Positions 25,098 to 34,676 of a stretch of 42,953 nt of DNA are shown piece by piece. Source of the DNA: Oscillospiraceae bacterium (GTDB taxonomy: Bacteria > Bacillota > Clostridia > Oscillospirales > CAG-272); assembly GCA_015063855.1 (NCBI GenBank), contig SVTI01000009.1, positions 1-42,953 of the forward strand, given 5' to 3'. A program made the position numbers and the translations under genes. The notes below the pieces were generated by a model, which saw only the letters and a program-made list of their open reading frames with translations, had not been told where the DNA came from and did not search any database. Within the stretch, counting starts at the first letter, position 1. Each line of letters starts with the position of its first letter.

Positions 25098-26450
25098 ATG
25101 TCTTTTTTAGTTAAAAAGAAAAAATTCTACATAACCTTTATCTCCCTTACGTTGGCTATAGCACTTCAGAACGTTATCGTTTATCTGGTCAATATAACCG
25201 ACAGCGTTATGGTAGGTCGTTACAGTGAGGATGCACTGTCAGGCGTTGCTCTGGTGAATCAAATACAGTATCTTCTGCAGATGTCTGTTACAGGTATCGT
25301 TGAGGGCTCGCTGATATTCAGTGCAAGAGCATGGGGTGAGGGACGTATCGGCGGTGTAAAGAGCATGGCGGCTATATCCTCCAAGGTTGCGGTTGCCGTA
25401 TCTATGGTGCTGTTTACTATTTGCTTCATCATGCCTCACGGTGTACTGTCTCTGCTTTCCAACAGTGAGGACATTATCGCAGAGGGCATGGCATACCTTA
25501 AGATAATGGTGTTTACCTATCCCATTTTTGCCTTCACTCAAGCAATGCTTTCAATGCTTCGAAGCGTGGAAACTGTACTTATCGGCTTTGCCAGCTCCAG
25601 TTTTGCCCTTATTACCAATCTTATATTGAACTATATAATGATCTACGGCAAATTAGGCTGTCCCGCCATGGGTGTACGCGGTGCGGCATATGCGACCCTT
25701 ATCGCAAGAGCCCTTGAGCTTTCGGTAGTATGTGTATATGTATTCGGTATAGACAAGAAGATAAAGCTTAAGTTAAAGGAGCTTATTCCCTTTGATAAGG
25801 CGCTCTTTAAGACCTATTTCAAGACAGGTGCCCCCGTATTCTTCTCGGGTGTGCTCTGGGGCTTTGCTCAGATGCTTCAGACCGCAATTCTCGGTCATAC
25901 CACCAAGGAAGCAATAGCTGCAAATTCTATCGCATCCACGGTATTCTCGGTCATCACCGTTGTTACCTATGCTTCCGCTACCGCAACTGCGGTTATGATC
26001 GGTAAGACCATAGGTGAACGTAAGATATTACGTCTGCCCCTCTATTCAAGAACCTTTCAGCTGCTCTTTATGGGTATAGGTGTAGTGACATCAGCGCTTA
26101 TCTTCTTCCTGCGTGGACCGATAAACGCACTCTATAACGTTTCTCCCGAGGCAAGCCATCTCTCCAATCAGTTTATGCTGGTGCTGACCGTTACCGTTAT
26201 AGGCACTGCATATCAGAACGCAGTTCATACCGGAATCGTGCGCTCGGGCGGAGATACAGCCTTTGTTTTCAAGGTTGATACCATTTTTATGTGGTGCGTG
26301 GTTCTTCCTCTCTCCTTCCTTTCGGCATTTGTGTTTAAGTGGCCTCATGTGGTCACCTTTATCTGTCTTAAATGCGATCAGATTTTCAAGTGCTTTATTG
26401 CCTTTTGGAAGGTCAACTACGGTAAATGGATGAAAAAAATAGATAAATAA
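25098..26450 (+). CDS. MATE-family multidrug/Na+ antiporter
   Basis: A 450-residue polytopic membrane protein with about 12 hydrophobic segments and two homologous halves. MATE features are the N-terminal NITDSVMVGRYSEDALSGVA segment, GVRGAAYAT in the first half, and NAVHTGIVRSGGDT in the second. It should export an organic cation or metabolite by Na+ or H+ antiport; the substrate is unknown. It starts 50 bp after the hydratase gene and is followed by htpG after 26 bp. Confidence 0.9.
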   Translation: MSFLVKKKKFYITFISLTLAIALQNVIVYLVNITDSVMVGRYSEDALSGVALVNQIQYLLQMSVTGIVEGSLIFSARAWGEGRIGGVKSMAAISSKVAVAVSMVLFTICFIMPHGVLSLLSNSEDIIAEGMAYLKIMVFTYPIFAFTQAMLSMLRSVETVLIGFASSSFALITNLILNYIMIYGKLGCPAMGVRGAAYATLIARALELSVVCVYVFGIDKKIKLKLKELIPFDKALFKTYFKTGAPVFFSGVLWGFAQMLQTAILGHTTKEAIAANSIASTVFSVITVVTYASATATAVMIGKTIGERKILRLPLYSRTFQLLFMGIGVVTSALIFFLRGPINALYNVSPEASHLSNQFMLVLTVTVIGTAYQNAVHTGIVRSGGDTAFVFKVDTIFMWCVVLPLSFLSAFVFKWPHVVTFICLKCDQIFKCFIAFWKVNYGKWMKKIDK

Positions 26451-26476
26451 AAAATTTTTTTAAGGAAGTAATATAA

Positions 26477-28285
26477 ATGGACGAAAAAGTAACTAAAGGC
26501 GGAATAAGTGTTGAAACCGAGCATTTATTTCCCATAATCAAAAAATGGCTTTATTCCGAAAAGGAGATTTTTCTTCGTGAAATAGTTTCTAATGCTTGTG
26601 ATGCTGTCACCAAGCTAAAGAGACTTACCTCTCTCGGTCAGGTACATGATATCGACGAGGATTATAAGATAACTGTTACCGCAGATAAGGATGCAGGTAC
26701 TCTCACCGTATCCGATAACGGTATCGGTATGACCGAAGAGGAGGTACAGAGATATATCTGTAATATCGCCCTTTCCGGTGCGCTTGAATTTATTGAAAAG
26801 TACGAGGGTGACGACGGTGCGGATAACGGCATTATCGGTCACTTCGGTCTCGGATTCTACTCTGCATTTATGGTAAGCGACAAAGTGGAGGTTATAACCA
26901 AGTCCTTTACCGATGCACCTGCGGTGAAATGGGTAGGTAATGAATCGGGTCAGTACGAGATAACCTCAAACTATGAAAAAGAGGGCAGAGGTACCGATAT
27001 TATCATGTATCTCAATGATGATGAAAATGATTTTCTCAATCGTTCCACTCTCACCGAGATACTTAATAAGTATTGCTCCTTTATGCCTGTAGAGATATTC
27101 CTCTCCTGCTCTGATGATAAGGAAGATATGGAGGTTAAGGCGATAAATGATACTAACCCCCTCTGGCAGAAGCTTTCCTCCGATTGCACTGAGGAGGAAT
27201 ATACCGAATTTTATAACAAGGTATTTTCCGATTATCGCGATCCCCTTTTCCATATTCATATAAATGCGGATTATCCCCTTAACTTCAAGGGTATACTTTA
27301 CTTCCCCCGTTTGAATCAGAACTATGATAATATCGAGGGTCAGGTAAAGCTCTATTACAATCAGGTGTTTGTTTCCGATAACATCAAGGAGGTTCTTCCC
27401 GAATATCTGCTTATGCTTAAGGGTGTTATCGACTGCCCTGAGCTTCCTCTGAATGTTTCCAGAAGCTATATGCAGAACTCCCAGTATATCAAGCGCATGG
27501 CAACACATATCTCAAAGAAGGTTGCGGATAAGATCAATTCTCTCTACAATACCGAACGTGAAAGCTATGAGGAAATGTGGAAGGATATGAAGATATTCTG
27601 CGAATTTGCCTGCCTTCGTGATCAGAAGTTCTACGACAAGGTGAAGGGTTCTCTTTTAATGGAGCTTACCGACGGCGGCCACGTAACGATCGACGAATAT
27701 CTTGAGGAAGCTAAAGAAAAGCATGAAAAGGTTATCTACTATGCAAATGATAAGGTTTCCTCTGCATGGTATATCAAGATGTATAACGATATGGGTATCA
27801 AGGTTGCACTTCTTGATCGAGGTATCGATACACAGATCATGCCCCTTTTGGAACAGGATAAAGATATCCGATTCAAGAGAGTTGACTCCGAGCTTGACGA
27901 AAGCCTTAAGGGTGACGGTGAGGTTGTTGAGGATGAGGAGCTTTCCAATATCTTTAAGAGCTTTGGCGAGGGAATTACCGTTAAGTTTGAAAGCTTAAAG
28001 GACAGTTCTGTTCCCGCAGTTATAAACATTTCCGAGGAATCAAGACGTTTTGCGGATATGATGCGTATGTACTCGATGGACGGTAAGATGCCTCCTATTC
28101 CAAACGAATCCACCCTTGTCCTTAATCCCTCAAATGCAGTTATCAAGAAGCTTCTTGATAACAAGGATGAAGCTATAGCAAAGCAGGTATATACGCTGGC
28201 ACTTCTCTCTCAGAGACCTCTCAGCGATACCGAAATGAACGAGTTCCTCAAGTCAAGCTACAGCTTACTTGAAAAGCTGCTCTGA
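26477..28285 (+). CDS. htpG: Molecular chaperone Hsp90
   Basis: A 602-residue HtpG, an ATP-dependent dimeric chaperone in the cytosol. The GHKL ATPase domain (about 1-220) shows LREIVSNACDA, DNGIGMT and GHFGLGFYSAF; the middle domain has the catalytic-loop region SRSYMQNS near 330; the C-terminal dimerisation domain ends near 600. Slightly shorter than E. coli HtpG (624). AAGGAAG precedes the ATG. The stop codon overlaps the next start (TGATG), so the following gene is translated by coupling. I see no CIRCE-type repeat upstream. Confidence 0.96.
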   Translation: MDEKVTKGGISVETEHLFPIIKKWLYSEKEIFLREIVSNACDAVTKLKRLTSLGQVHDIDEDYKITVTADKDAGTLTVSDNGIGMTEEEVQRYICNIALSGALEFIEKYEGDDGADNGIIGHFGLGFYSAFMVSDKVEVITKSFTDAPAVKWVGNESGQYEITSNYEKEGRGTDIIMYLNDDENDFLNRSTLTEILNKYCSFMPVEIFLSCSDDKEDMEVKAINDTNPLWQKLSSDCTEEEYTEFYNKVFSDYRDPLFHIHINADYPLNFKGILYFPRLNQNYDNIEGQVKLYYNQVFVSDNIKEVLPEYLLMLKGVIDCPELPLNVSRSYMQNSQYIKRMATHISKKVADKINSLYNTERESYEEMWKDMKIFCEFACLRDQKFYDKVKGSLLMELTDGGHVTIDEYLEEAKEKHEKVIYYANDKVSSAWYIKMYNDMGIKVALLDRGIDTQIMPLLEQDKDIRFKRVDSELDESLKGDGEVVEDEELSNIFKSFGEGITVKFESLKDSSVPAVINISEESRRFADMMRMYSMDGKMPPIPNESTLVLNPSNAVIKKLLDNKDEAIAKQVYTLALLSQRPLSDTEMNEFLKSSYSLLEKLL

Positions 28286-29130
28286 TGGATAATATAGACA
28301 GATATGCCGGGATATGTATCGGTAATCTCGACAGATCTCGAGACCAGATCGCTTCTCTTGACACAAAGACAAGAGCTCATTTGAGAGAGCTTGCCTACGG
28401 GCTGAGTACTATTATCCCCAAGACCTCGGACAGCGATGAGGCAGAACTGTTTCGCAGAGACTATTCAGAGCTTTGCGTACCCCTTGATCATAGAGAACGT
28501 ATTACTCTTTGCGGTTATATTTGCGAAAAATCACCCCGCATCTCCGAGAGACTTTTAGAGCTTCGACCCAACAGCTCGGAGGTTACGGTGGTTTATGTTA
28601 AGAATGCACTTTCAGATATTGCCTTTGAGCACTTTTCAAAGGAATTTGAACGTGCACAGGTATATTACGCCGATAATTTTGAGAGCGCTCTTGAGGACGT
28701 ATACTATTCGAGGGCGGATCATGCCATACTTCCGCTGTCATCGAGCCGTAACGGACTGATGCTTCATTTTTTAGAGCTTATAATGCGTTATGAAATGAAG
28801 ATAGCTCTGTCTTGTGAGGTTCATTCTATAACTGATGACAGTGAAAACAGATTCGTTCTGCTCTCAAAAAGTAATATCTGTTTCCCTAAAAAGGAAGGGG
28901 AAAGCAGGGAATTTGAATTTATATTAAGTGATGCTTCAAGACAGCTGCCGAGAGTAATTTGTGCGGCGCAGGAGTATGGCTGTAAGCTTTTGTTCGTACA
29001 GACCATGCCCTCAAGAGATACTGCGCTTATAAGGTATGAGGTTTCACAAAGCGATGCCGATGCATTATGCTTATATCTTTTTCTGGAGACTCCGGGACAT
29101 ATTCCTGTCGGTTTGTACAGAGCATTATAA
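28285..29130 (+). CDS. Prephenate-dehydratase-like protein, degenerate, coupled to htpG
   Basis: A 281-residue protein that I place, with moderate confidence, near prephenate dehydratase (PheA): residues 100-178 carry a VTVVYVKNALSDIAF start, an ALEDVYYSRADHAILPL stretch like the family's (A/V)DYGVVPIENS, and a SENRF at 186-190 where catalytic enzymes have TRF. About 80 residues of the second lobe are missing between these. The C-terminal 80 residues resemble an ACT domain. With Thr replaced by Asn and a lobe missing, catalysis is unlikely; amino-acid sensing is possible. Residues 1-95 are unrecognised. The start codon overlaps the htpG stop. Confidence 0.55.
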   Translation: MDNIDRYAGICIGNLDRSRDQIASLDTKTRAHLRELAYGLSTIIPKTSDSDEAELFRRDYSELCVPLDHRERITLCGYICEKSPRISERLLELRPNSSEVTVVYVKNALSDIAFEHFSKEFERAQVYYADNFESALEDVYYSRADHAILPLSSSRNGLMLHFLELIMRYEMKIALSCEVHSITDDSENRFVLLSKSNICFPKKEGESREFEFILSDASRQLPRVICAAQEYGCKLLFVQTMPSRDTALIRYEVSQSDADALCLYLFLETPGHIPVGLYRAL

Positions 29131-29157
29131 ATAAATTTTACGGTGAAGGTAAGAAAA

Positions 29158-30252
29158 ATGAAAGTAACACTTCAGAATCTCACAAAAAAATTTCCGTCAC
29201 GTTCGAAAAAGAATCCCTCTGAGGTAATTGCGGTTTCTGATTTTAATTTCGAGATACCCGACGGTAAGCTTATAGGACTTTTAGGACCCTCGGGATGCGG
29301 AAAGTCCACTACTCTTTCGCTTATCTGCGGACTTTTAAAGCCTACCTCGGGCAAAATATTTTTCGGTGATGACGACGTAACGAACCTCCCTCCCGAGAAT
29401 CGCGGTGTAGGTATGGTGTTTCAGAACTATGCACTCTATCCTCACCTTACCGTAAAGCAGAATATAACCTTCCCACTGGAGAATCTTCGCGGTAAGGACA
29501 AGCTGACAAAGCAGGAGATGGCAGATAAGGCCTTTGAGGCAGCAAAGATGGTGCAGATAGAGGAGCTTATGGACCGAAAGCCCTCTGAGCTTTCGGGAGG
29601 TCAGCAGCAGAGAGTTGCCATAGCCCGTGCTCTTGTCAAGATGCCCCGTGTACTTTTACTTGACGAGCCTCTTTCCAATCTTGATGCAAGACTTCGTCTT
29701 GCGACCCGTGAGGAAATTCGCCGTATTCAGCGCGAGACGGGTATTACTACCATCTTTGTTACTCATGACCAGGAGGAGGCTATGAGCATCTCCGACCTCA
29801 TCGTTGTAATGAAGGACGGTGTTGTTCAGCAGATAGGCAAGCCCCAGGAGGTTTATAATGACCCTTGTAATCTCTTCGTGGCAAAGTTCCTCGGTACCCC
29901 TCCCGTAAACGTGTTTGAGGGTAGGATCGAGTCGGGTAAGCTTATGATAGGAAGCTCCGTTATCGCCGAGACTGATTCGGAGGATAAGGCAGTAACCGTA
30001 GCTATCCGTCCCGAGGCATTTATGCCCGATGATAACGGATGTCTTGAATGCGAGCTTGAACGTGTCGAGGTTATGGGACGCGATATTTCTATTCTTGCAA
30101 AGCACGAAGAATGCATAAGCTCAGCTCTGCGTGCCATTATCCGTGCCGAAACAGAGGTTGATACTGAAAAGAGCACCGTTCGCTTCTCTCTTAATAAGAG
30201 AAAGGTTTATGCTTTCGATAAGGAAAGCGAAGAGCGTATCGAGGTGAGATAA
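29158..30252 (+). CDS. Carbohydrate ABC importer, ATP-binding subunit (MsmX/UgpC/MalK type)
   Basis: A 364-residue ATPase of the CUT1 sugar-importer class. Walker A GPSGCGKST, Q-loop QNYALYP, signature LSGGQQQR, Walker B VLLLDEPLSNLD, H-loop VTHDQ and a C-terminal TOBE-type regulatory domain (about 240-364) are all present. ATG 29158 follows GAAGGT; the GTG at 29143 is less likely. It overlaps the first permease by 1 bp, so this operon encodes its own ATPase rather than relying on a shared one. Confidence 0.93.
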   Translation: MKVTLQNLTKKFPSRSKKNPSEVIAVSDFNFEIPDGKLIGLLGPSGCGKSTTLSLICGLLKPTSGKIFFGDDDVTNLPPENRGVGMVFQNYALYPHLTVKQNITFPLENLRGKDKLTKQEMADKAFEAAKMVQIEELMDRKPSELSGGQQQRVAIARALVKMPRVLLLDEPLSNLDARLRLATREEIRRIQRETGITTIFVTHDQEEAMSISDLIVVMKDGVVQQIGKPQEVYNDPCNLFVAKFLGTPPVNVFEGRIESGKLMIGSSVIAETDSEDKAVTVAIRPEAFMPDDNGCLECELERVEVMGRDISILAKHEECISSALRAIIRAETEVDTEKSTVRFSLNKRKVYAFDKESEERIEVR

Positions 30253-31142
30253 TGGAGAAGAATAATCGAAAGGCGTGGCTTTATCTTCTGCCTGCAATAG
30301 CGTTTCTCGTCATCTTTATGGTATATCCGCTGATAGACGTTATCATCTATTCCTTTGAAGAGGGCTATACCTTTGCTTCACAGACAAAGACGGGAGTAGG
30401 CTTCGGAAATTTCGGAGACGTGCTTCGCGACCCCTATTTTTTGCAGGCACTTAAAAATACGTTCATTCTTGTACTTATAACGGTTCCGCTGTCAACAGCA
30501 CTTGCGCTTCTTATTTCCCTCGGTATCTCATCGATAAATAAGGTGAGAAATCTCTTCCAGACGGTGTATTTTCTCCCATACGTTACGAACACTTTGGCTG
30601 TGGGATTGGTATTCATGATCCTTTTTGATAAGACAGAGCATACAGAGGGACTTGTCAACGTTATTATAAGACTTTTCGGCGGCAGCTCCGTTGACTTTAT
30701 CGACGGTCCCTACTGGGCAAAGATATTGGTTCTGTCCGTATATACGATATGGATAGTTCTCCCCTTCAAGATACTTCTTCTGACCTCGGCATTGGCGTCG
30801 GTAAAGCAGGATTATTATAATGCGGCAATGATAGATAATACTCCCAAGTGGAGAGTTTTTACCAAGATAACTCTTCCCATGATCTCTCCCACTCTCTTCT
30901 ATCTCGTTATAACCGGATTTATAGGCGCATTCAAGGCATACAGCGATGCCGTTGCTCTCTTTGGCACTGATCTTAATGCCGCAGAGATGAATACCGTGGT
31001 AGGATATATCTATACCAAGCTTTACGGAGAGGGCGGTGGTTCACCTGCTCTTGCTTCCGCTGCAGCTATTATTCTCTTTATGATAGTTCTTACCGTTACC
31101 GTTATCAATCTGCTTGTCAGCCGCAAGCACGTGCATTATTGA
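30252..31142 (+). CDS. Carbohydrate ABC importer, permease subunit (MalF/UgpA type)
   Basis: A 296-residue integral membrane protein with six predicted helices and the EAA-like loop (ALASVKQDYYNAAMIDN then a Pro-containing stretch) that docks the ATPase. Start overlaps the upstream stop (TAATG). It belongs to the CUT1 family of sugar or polyol importers. The substrate cannot be deduced. Confidence 0.92.
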   Translation: MEKNNRKAWLYLLPAIAFLVIFMVYPLIDVIIYSFEEGYTFASQTKTGVGFGNFGDVLRDPYFLQALKNTFILVLITVPLSTALALLISLGISSINKVRNLFQTVYFLPYVTNTLAVGLVFMILFDKTEHTEGLVNVIIRLFGGSSVDFIDGPYWAKILVLSVYTIWIVLPFKILLLTSALASVKQDYYNAAMIDNTPKWRVFTKITLPMISPTLFYLVITGFIGAFKAYSDAVALFGTDLNAAEMNTVVGYIYTKLYGEGGGSPALASAAAIILFMIVLTVTVINLLVSRKHVHY

Positions 31143-31150
31143 GGTGGCGT

Positions 31151-32020
31151 ATGGAGAAAAATTTTAAAAAGACAGAAAAGAACGCCCTTATCAAAAAAAG
31201 GGTGTCCAAGACAGTAATATATGTACTTTTGGGTATATGGGCATTAGCGGTGCTTTTCCCCTTTTATTGGATGATAAATTCATCCCTCAAGACCCCTGCT
31301 GCCTATAACTCTGAGAGTGTGCCGAGGCTGTTTGCGGCAGATCCTACCTTTGGAAACTACAAGGATGCCTTTGCATCGGTGCCTTTGGCTGATTATTTTA
31401 TCAATACTATCATATTTACAGTGGTTACGACTGCCGTTATGATGGCTGTTATCGTACCTGCGGCATTTGCTTTTTCAAGGATGCAGTTCAGAGGAAAAAA
31501 TCTTCTTTTCACAGCATTTCTTTCTCTTATGATGATACCGAACGAGCTTGTGGTCATAACTAATTTTGTGACTATAACCAATTTAGATCTGCGTAACACC
31601 TTTACGGGTCTTATACTTCCTTCAGTAACGTCGGTATTCTATATTTATCTTTTAAAGGAAAATTTCGCACAGGTTCCCGATGAGCTCTATCTTGCGGCTA
31701 AGGTGGACGGAACCTCCGATTGGAAGTATCTTTGGAAGGTAATGCTTCCTATATGCCGTCCCACGGTAATAACAGTTACCATTCTTAAGGTCATCGAGTG
31801 CTGGAACTCATTCGTATGGCCCCGTCTTATCACGGACAAGGAGGAGTATTTCCTTATATCCAATGGTATTCAACAGATCCGTGAAAGTGGCTTCGGCAGA
31901 CAGAATATACCCGCTATGATGGCTGCGGTGGTTGTTGTTTCCATACCGATAATCCTGGTATTCCTTTTCTTTAGAAAGAAGATCATGGAGGGTGTTGCCA
32001 GAGGCGGCACCAAGGGATAA
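31151..32020 (+). CDS. Carbohydrate ABC importer, permease subunit (MalG/UgpE type)
   Basis: A 289-residue partner permease with six helices. The EAA-like loop is ELYLAAKVDGTSDWKYLWKV. ATG 31151 follows GAGG, so the TTG 12 bases upstream is rejected. Eight bp separate it from the first permease gene. Confidence 0.92.
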   Translation: MEKNFKKTEKNALIKKRVSKTVIYVLLGIWALAVLFPFYWMINSSLKTPAAYNSESVPRLFAADPTFGNYKDAFASVPLADYFINTIIFTVVTTAVMMAVIVPAAFAFSRMQFRGKNLLFTAFLSLMMIPNELVVITNFVTITNLDLRNTFTGLILPSVTSVFYIYLLKENFAQVPDELYLAAKVDGTSDWKYLWKVMLPICRPTVITVTILKVIECWNSFVWPRLITDKEEYFLISNGIQQIRESGFGRQNIPAMMAAVVVVSIPIILVFLFFRKKIMEGVARGGTKG

Positions 32021-32053
32021 GTCGATAATGATAAAGAAGAAAGGAGCGTTTTC

Positions 32054-33724
32054 ATGAGATATATATCCATGCTTCTTGCTCTGTTAATGCTGTTATTTGC
32101 CTTCACAGGCTGTCACGGTGCGAAACAGAAACTGGATGAGTTTGAGATCCCCTTGGTATTTGATGACTCCAAAGAATACAACATAAGCTTTTGGGCGAAG
32201 AACGATACCAATATAACTCAGGTAAATATATATAAGAAGACAATAGAGGATTTTGAGAAGCTTTATCCCAATATCCACGTAGAGCTCAAGCTCTATACCG
32301 ATTACGGTAAGATATATGAGGATGTCCTTACCAACATGATGACAGGTACCACACCTAATGTCTGTATCACCTATCCCGACCATATAGCGACCTATATGTC
32401 GGGTCAGAATACTATAGTGCCCCTCGATTCCCTTATGTCTCATAAGGGCTACGGTCTCGGAGGCGCAAAGCTTGGATTTGATTCTCCGAAGGCAGAGGAA
32501 ATAGTTCCTCAGTTCTTGGAGGAGGGAAAGATCTACGGTACACAGTATGCTCTTCCGTATATGCGCTCAACGGAGGCATGCTACGTAAATAAGGATTTTG
32601 TAGAAAAGCTCGGATATACACTTCCCGAGACCCTTACCTGGGATTTTGTCTTTGAGGTAAGCGAGGCGGCGATGGAGAAAAATTCCGACGGCACTTTTAA
32701 ACTTAACGGCAAGAAAACCTTGATCCCCTTTGTATATAAGTCTACGGATAATATGATGATTCAGATGCTTCGTCAGATGGATGCACCTTATTCAACCGAG
32801 GCAGGAGAGATCAAGATATTTAATGATACCACAAAGGAATTGCTTTCCGATATAGCACCTCATGCAGAATCAAGGGCATTCTCTACCTTTAAGATATCAA
32901 GCTATCCCGCTAATCTTCTTAATGCGGGAGAATGTATCTTTGCGGTAGATTCTACAGCAGGTGCTACGTGGATGGGCTCGGATGCACCCCTTGTCGATAT
33001 ACCCGAAGAGGAGATAGTCAATTTTGAGACACAGGTAATGACTGTTCCGCAGTTTGATACGTCAGATCCGAAGATGATATCCCAAGGTCCCTCAGTATGT
33101 ATATTCAATAAGGAAGATCCCCAGGAGGTTCTTGCGAGTTGGCTCTTTACACAGTATCTTCTGACCGACAGAGTACAGATAGATTATTCCTGTACAGAGG
33201 GCTACGTTCCCGTAACCTTAAAGGCTCAGAACAGCGATGAATACAGAGAATATCTTTCCCGTATAGGGGAGGATGATCATCATTACCGCGTCAAGATAGA
33301 GGCGGCAAAGCTTCTTATGGATAATGTGGATAAAACCTTTGTGACCCCGGTATTCAACGGCTCGGCCGCTCTTCGTAATGCGGCGGGTGCTATGATAGAG
33401 GATGTCACCAAGTCAAAAAGAAGAAAGCAAAAGACGGATGATGCTTATTACACGGGGCTTTATGAGGAGATGCGTTCACTTTACGGATTGGATACAATAG
33501 AGGTCAATCAGAAATATACCGCTGATTCTATAGACGTGGATAAGCTGCTTATAGAGGAGACGGGTAAGGTTAACAACGAGCCCGAGGTCAACGAGCCAAA
33601 GAAAGAAAAAACACCGCTTCCTACAGGCTCGAAGGTGCTTATTATCTCCTTTGTATCCGTTTGGGTGCTGATAATTGCCTATGTCGTTTGTGATAAGATT
33701 AAACAGAAAACAAAAATTCGTTAA
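32054..33724 (+). CDS. Family-1 extracellular solute-binding protein with lipobox and C-terminal helix
   Basis: A 556-residue binding protein of the sugar importer. An N-terminal lipoprotein signal with FTGC at residues 17-20 predicts lipid anchoring. The two-lobe CUT1-type binding domain extends to about residue 490. A basic/acidic linker (from about 496) ends in a C-terminal hydrophobic helix (about 525-547) with a Lys/Arg-rich cytoplasmic-type tail. Binding proteins with both a lipid anchor and a C-terminal transmembrane helix are unusual. AAAGGAG precedes the ATG. Last gene of the operon. Confidence 0.88.
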   Translation: MRYISMLLALLMLLFAFTGCHGAKQKLDEFEIPLVFDDSKEYNISFWAKNDTNITQVNIYKKTIEDFEKLYPNIHVELKLYTDYGKIYEDVLTNMMTGTTPNVCITYPDHIATYMSGQNTIVPLDSLMSHKGYGLGGAKLGFDSPKAEEIVPQFLEEGKIYGTQYALPYMRSTEACYVNKDFVEKLGYTLPETLTWDFVFEVSEAAMEKNSDGTFKLNGKKTLIPFVYKSTDNMMIQMLRQMDAPYSTEAGEIKIFNDTTKELLSDIAPHAESRAFSTFKISSYPANLLNAGECIFAVDSTAGATWMGSDAPLVDIPEEEIVNFETQVMTVPQFDTSDPKMISQGPSVCIFNKEDPQEVLASWLFTQYLLTDRVQIDYSCTEGYVPVTLKAQNSDEYREYLSRIGEDDHHYRVKIEAAKLLMDNVDKTFVTPVFNGSAALRNAAGAMIEDVTKSKRRKQKTDDAYYTGLYEEMRSLYGLDTIEVNQKYTADSIDVDKLLIEETGKVNNEPEVNEPKKEKTPLPTGSKVLIISFVSVWVLIIAYVVCDKIKQKTKIR

Positions 33725-33728
33725 GATA

Positions 33729-33757
33729 TTGACATTCGCAGAATATAGGTGTATAAT
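33729..33757 (+). promoter_or_regulatory. Consensus promoter of the 33806 lipoprotein gene
   Basis: TTGACA, exactly 17 bp, TATAAT, 5 bp after the upstream stop codon. Confidence 0.8.
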
Positions 33758-33805
33758 CATGATTAATATTGGTACATAAGTACCTGGAAAAAAGGAGAAT
33801 AAAAA

Positions 33806-34624
33806 ATGAAAAAGTTTTTAGCACTTTTACTCGTTTGCGTACTTGCGTTTGCTCTTGTAGCATGCGGCAGCGATGTAAAGAAGGATGAAAAAGCAGACAA
33901 GGCTACAGATGCTCCCAAGACAACTGAAGCTCCCGAGACTGAAGCTCCCGAGACTGAAGCTCCCGAGACTGAAGCTCCCGAGACCGATGTTCCCGAGACC
34001 GATGTTCCCGAGACCGATGTAGCGGTAATGAGTTACGAGGATTTCCTCAATGCTGAGATCGACGATGAAATAGTTGTTGAGACATACGTTCAGGGTAAGC
34101 AGTCCTGGTGGGATAACAAGGGTACATTCTACACCCAGAACGAGGAAGGTGCATACTTCCTTTACGAGATGGGTTGTACAGAGGAAGAGTATAACGCTCT
34201 TACCGTTGGTACTAAGATCAAGGTAACAGGCTACAAGGCAGAGTGGGCAGGCGAGCTTGAGATCATGGATGCTACATTCGAAATTCTCGAGGGCAACTAC
34301 GTTGCAGAGCCTATAGATGCAACTGCACTTCTCGGTACTGATGAACTTGTTAACTATCAGAACCAGCTTGCTTCCTTCAAGGGTATGACCGTTGAAGCTA
34401 TCGAGTACAAGAACGGTGAACCCGGTGACGATATCTACGTTACTCTCGGTCTTAACGGTTCTTCCTATGACTTCTGCGTAGAGGTTTACCTTACCGGTAC
34501 AGATTCTGACGTTTATACCACCGTTGGTGCACTTGAGGTTGGCAACGTTGTTGACGTTGAGGGCTTCCTTTACTGGTACGAGGGTGTTAACCCCCACATC
34601 ACCGCTATCGAGGTAGTTGGTTAA
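33806..34624 (+). CDS. Secreted lipoprotein with ETEAP/ETDVP repeat linker
   Basis: A 272-residue lipoprotein. The lipobox LVAC (residues 17-20) is followed by a Lys/Asp-rich stretch and then a tandem repeat of five-residue units (about 37-72): four TEAPE-type then three ETDVP-type. The remaining 200 residues form two beta-rich halves that look like OB-fold domains (VTGYKAEWAGELEI; VEGFLYWY), inferred only from pattern. Function unknown; probably displayed on the cell surface with the repeat acting as a wall-spanning stalk. GGAG precedes the ATG. Confidence 0.75.
   Translation: MKKFLALLLVCVLAFALVACGSDVKKDEKADKATDAPKTTEAPETEAPETEAPETEAPETDVPETDVPETDVAVMSYEDFLNAEIDDEIVVETYVQGKQSWWDNKGTFYTQNEEGAYFLYEMGCTEEEYNALTVGTKIKVTGYKAEWAGELEIMDATFEILEGNYVAEPIDATALLGTDELVNYQNQLASFKGMTVEAIEYKNGEPGDDIYVTLGLNGSSYDFCVEVYLTGTDSDVYTTVGALEVGNVVDVEGFLYWYEGVNPHITAIEVVG
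33921..34020 (+). repeat. 15-bp tandem coding repeat in the lipoprotein gene
   Basis: Units GAGACTGAAGCTCCC (three to four copies) then GAGACCGATGTTCCC (two to three copies) in frame. The near-perfect DNA identity of the units makes slippage-driven length change likely. Confidence 0.85.
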
Positions 34625-34643
34625 TTTAAATCGAATCAAACCG

Positions 34644-34676
34644 AAAAACAGCACATCCGACGATGTGCTGTTTTTT
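34644..34676 (+). terminator. Terminator of the lipoprotein gene
   Basis: A 13-bp stem (34644-34656 with 34663-34675, loop CCGACG) with A-tract and six T. Repeat copy E starts at its end. Confidence 0.9.

Noticed and set aside
33827..34654. 275-codon open frame on the minus strand opposite the lipoprotein gene
   Set aside because: It has no ribosome-binding site and consists of the mirror of the repeat-rich coding frame (GSFSLGSF pattern); it is a shadow of the plus-strand gene.
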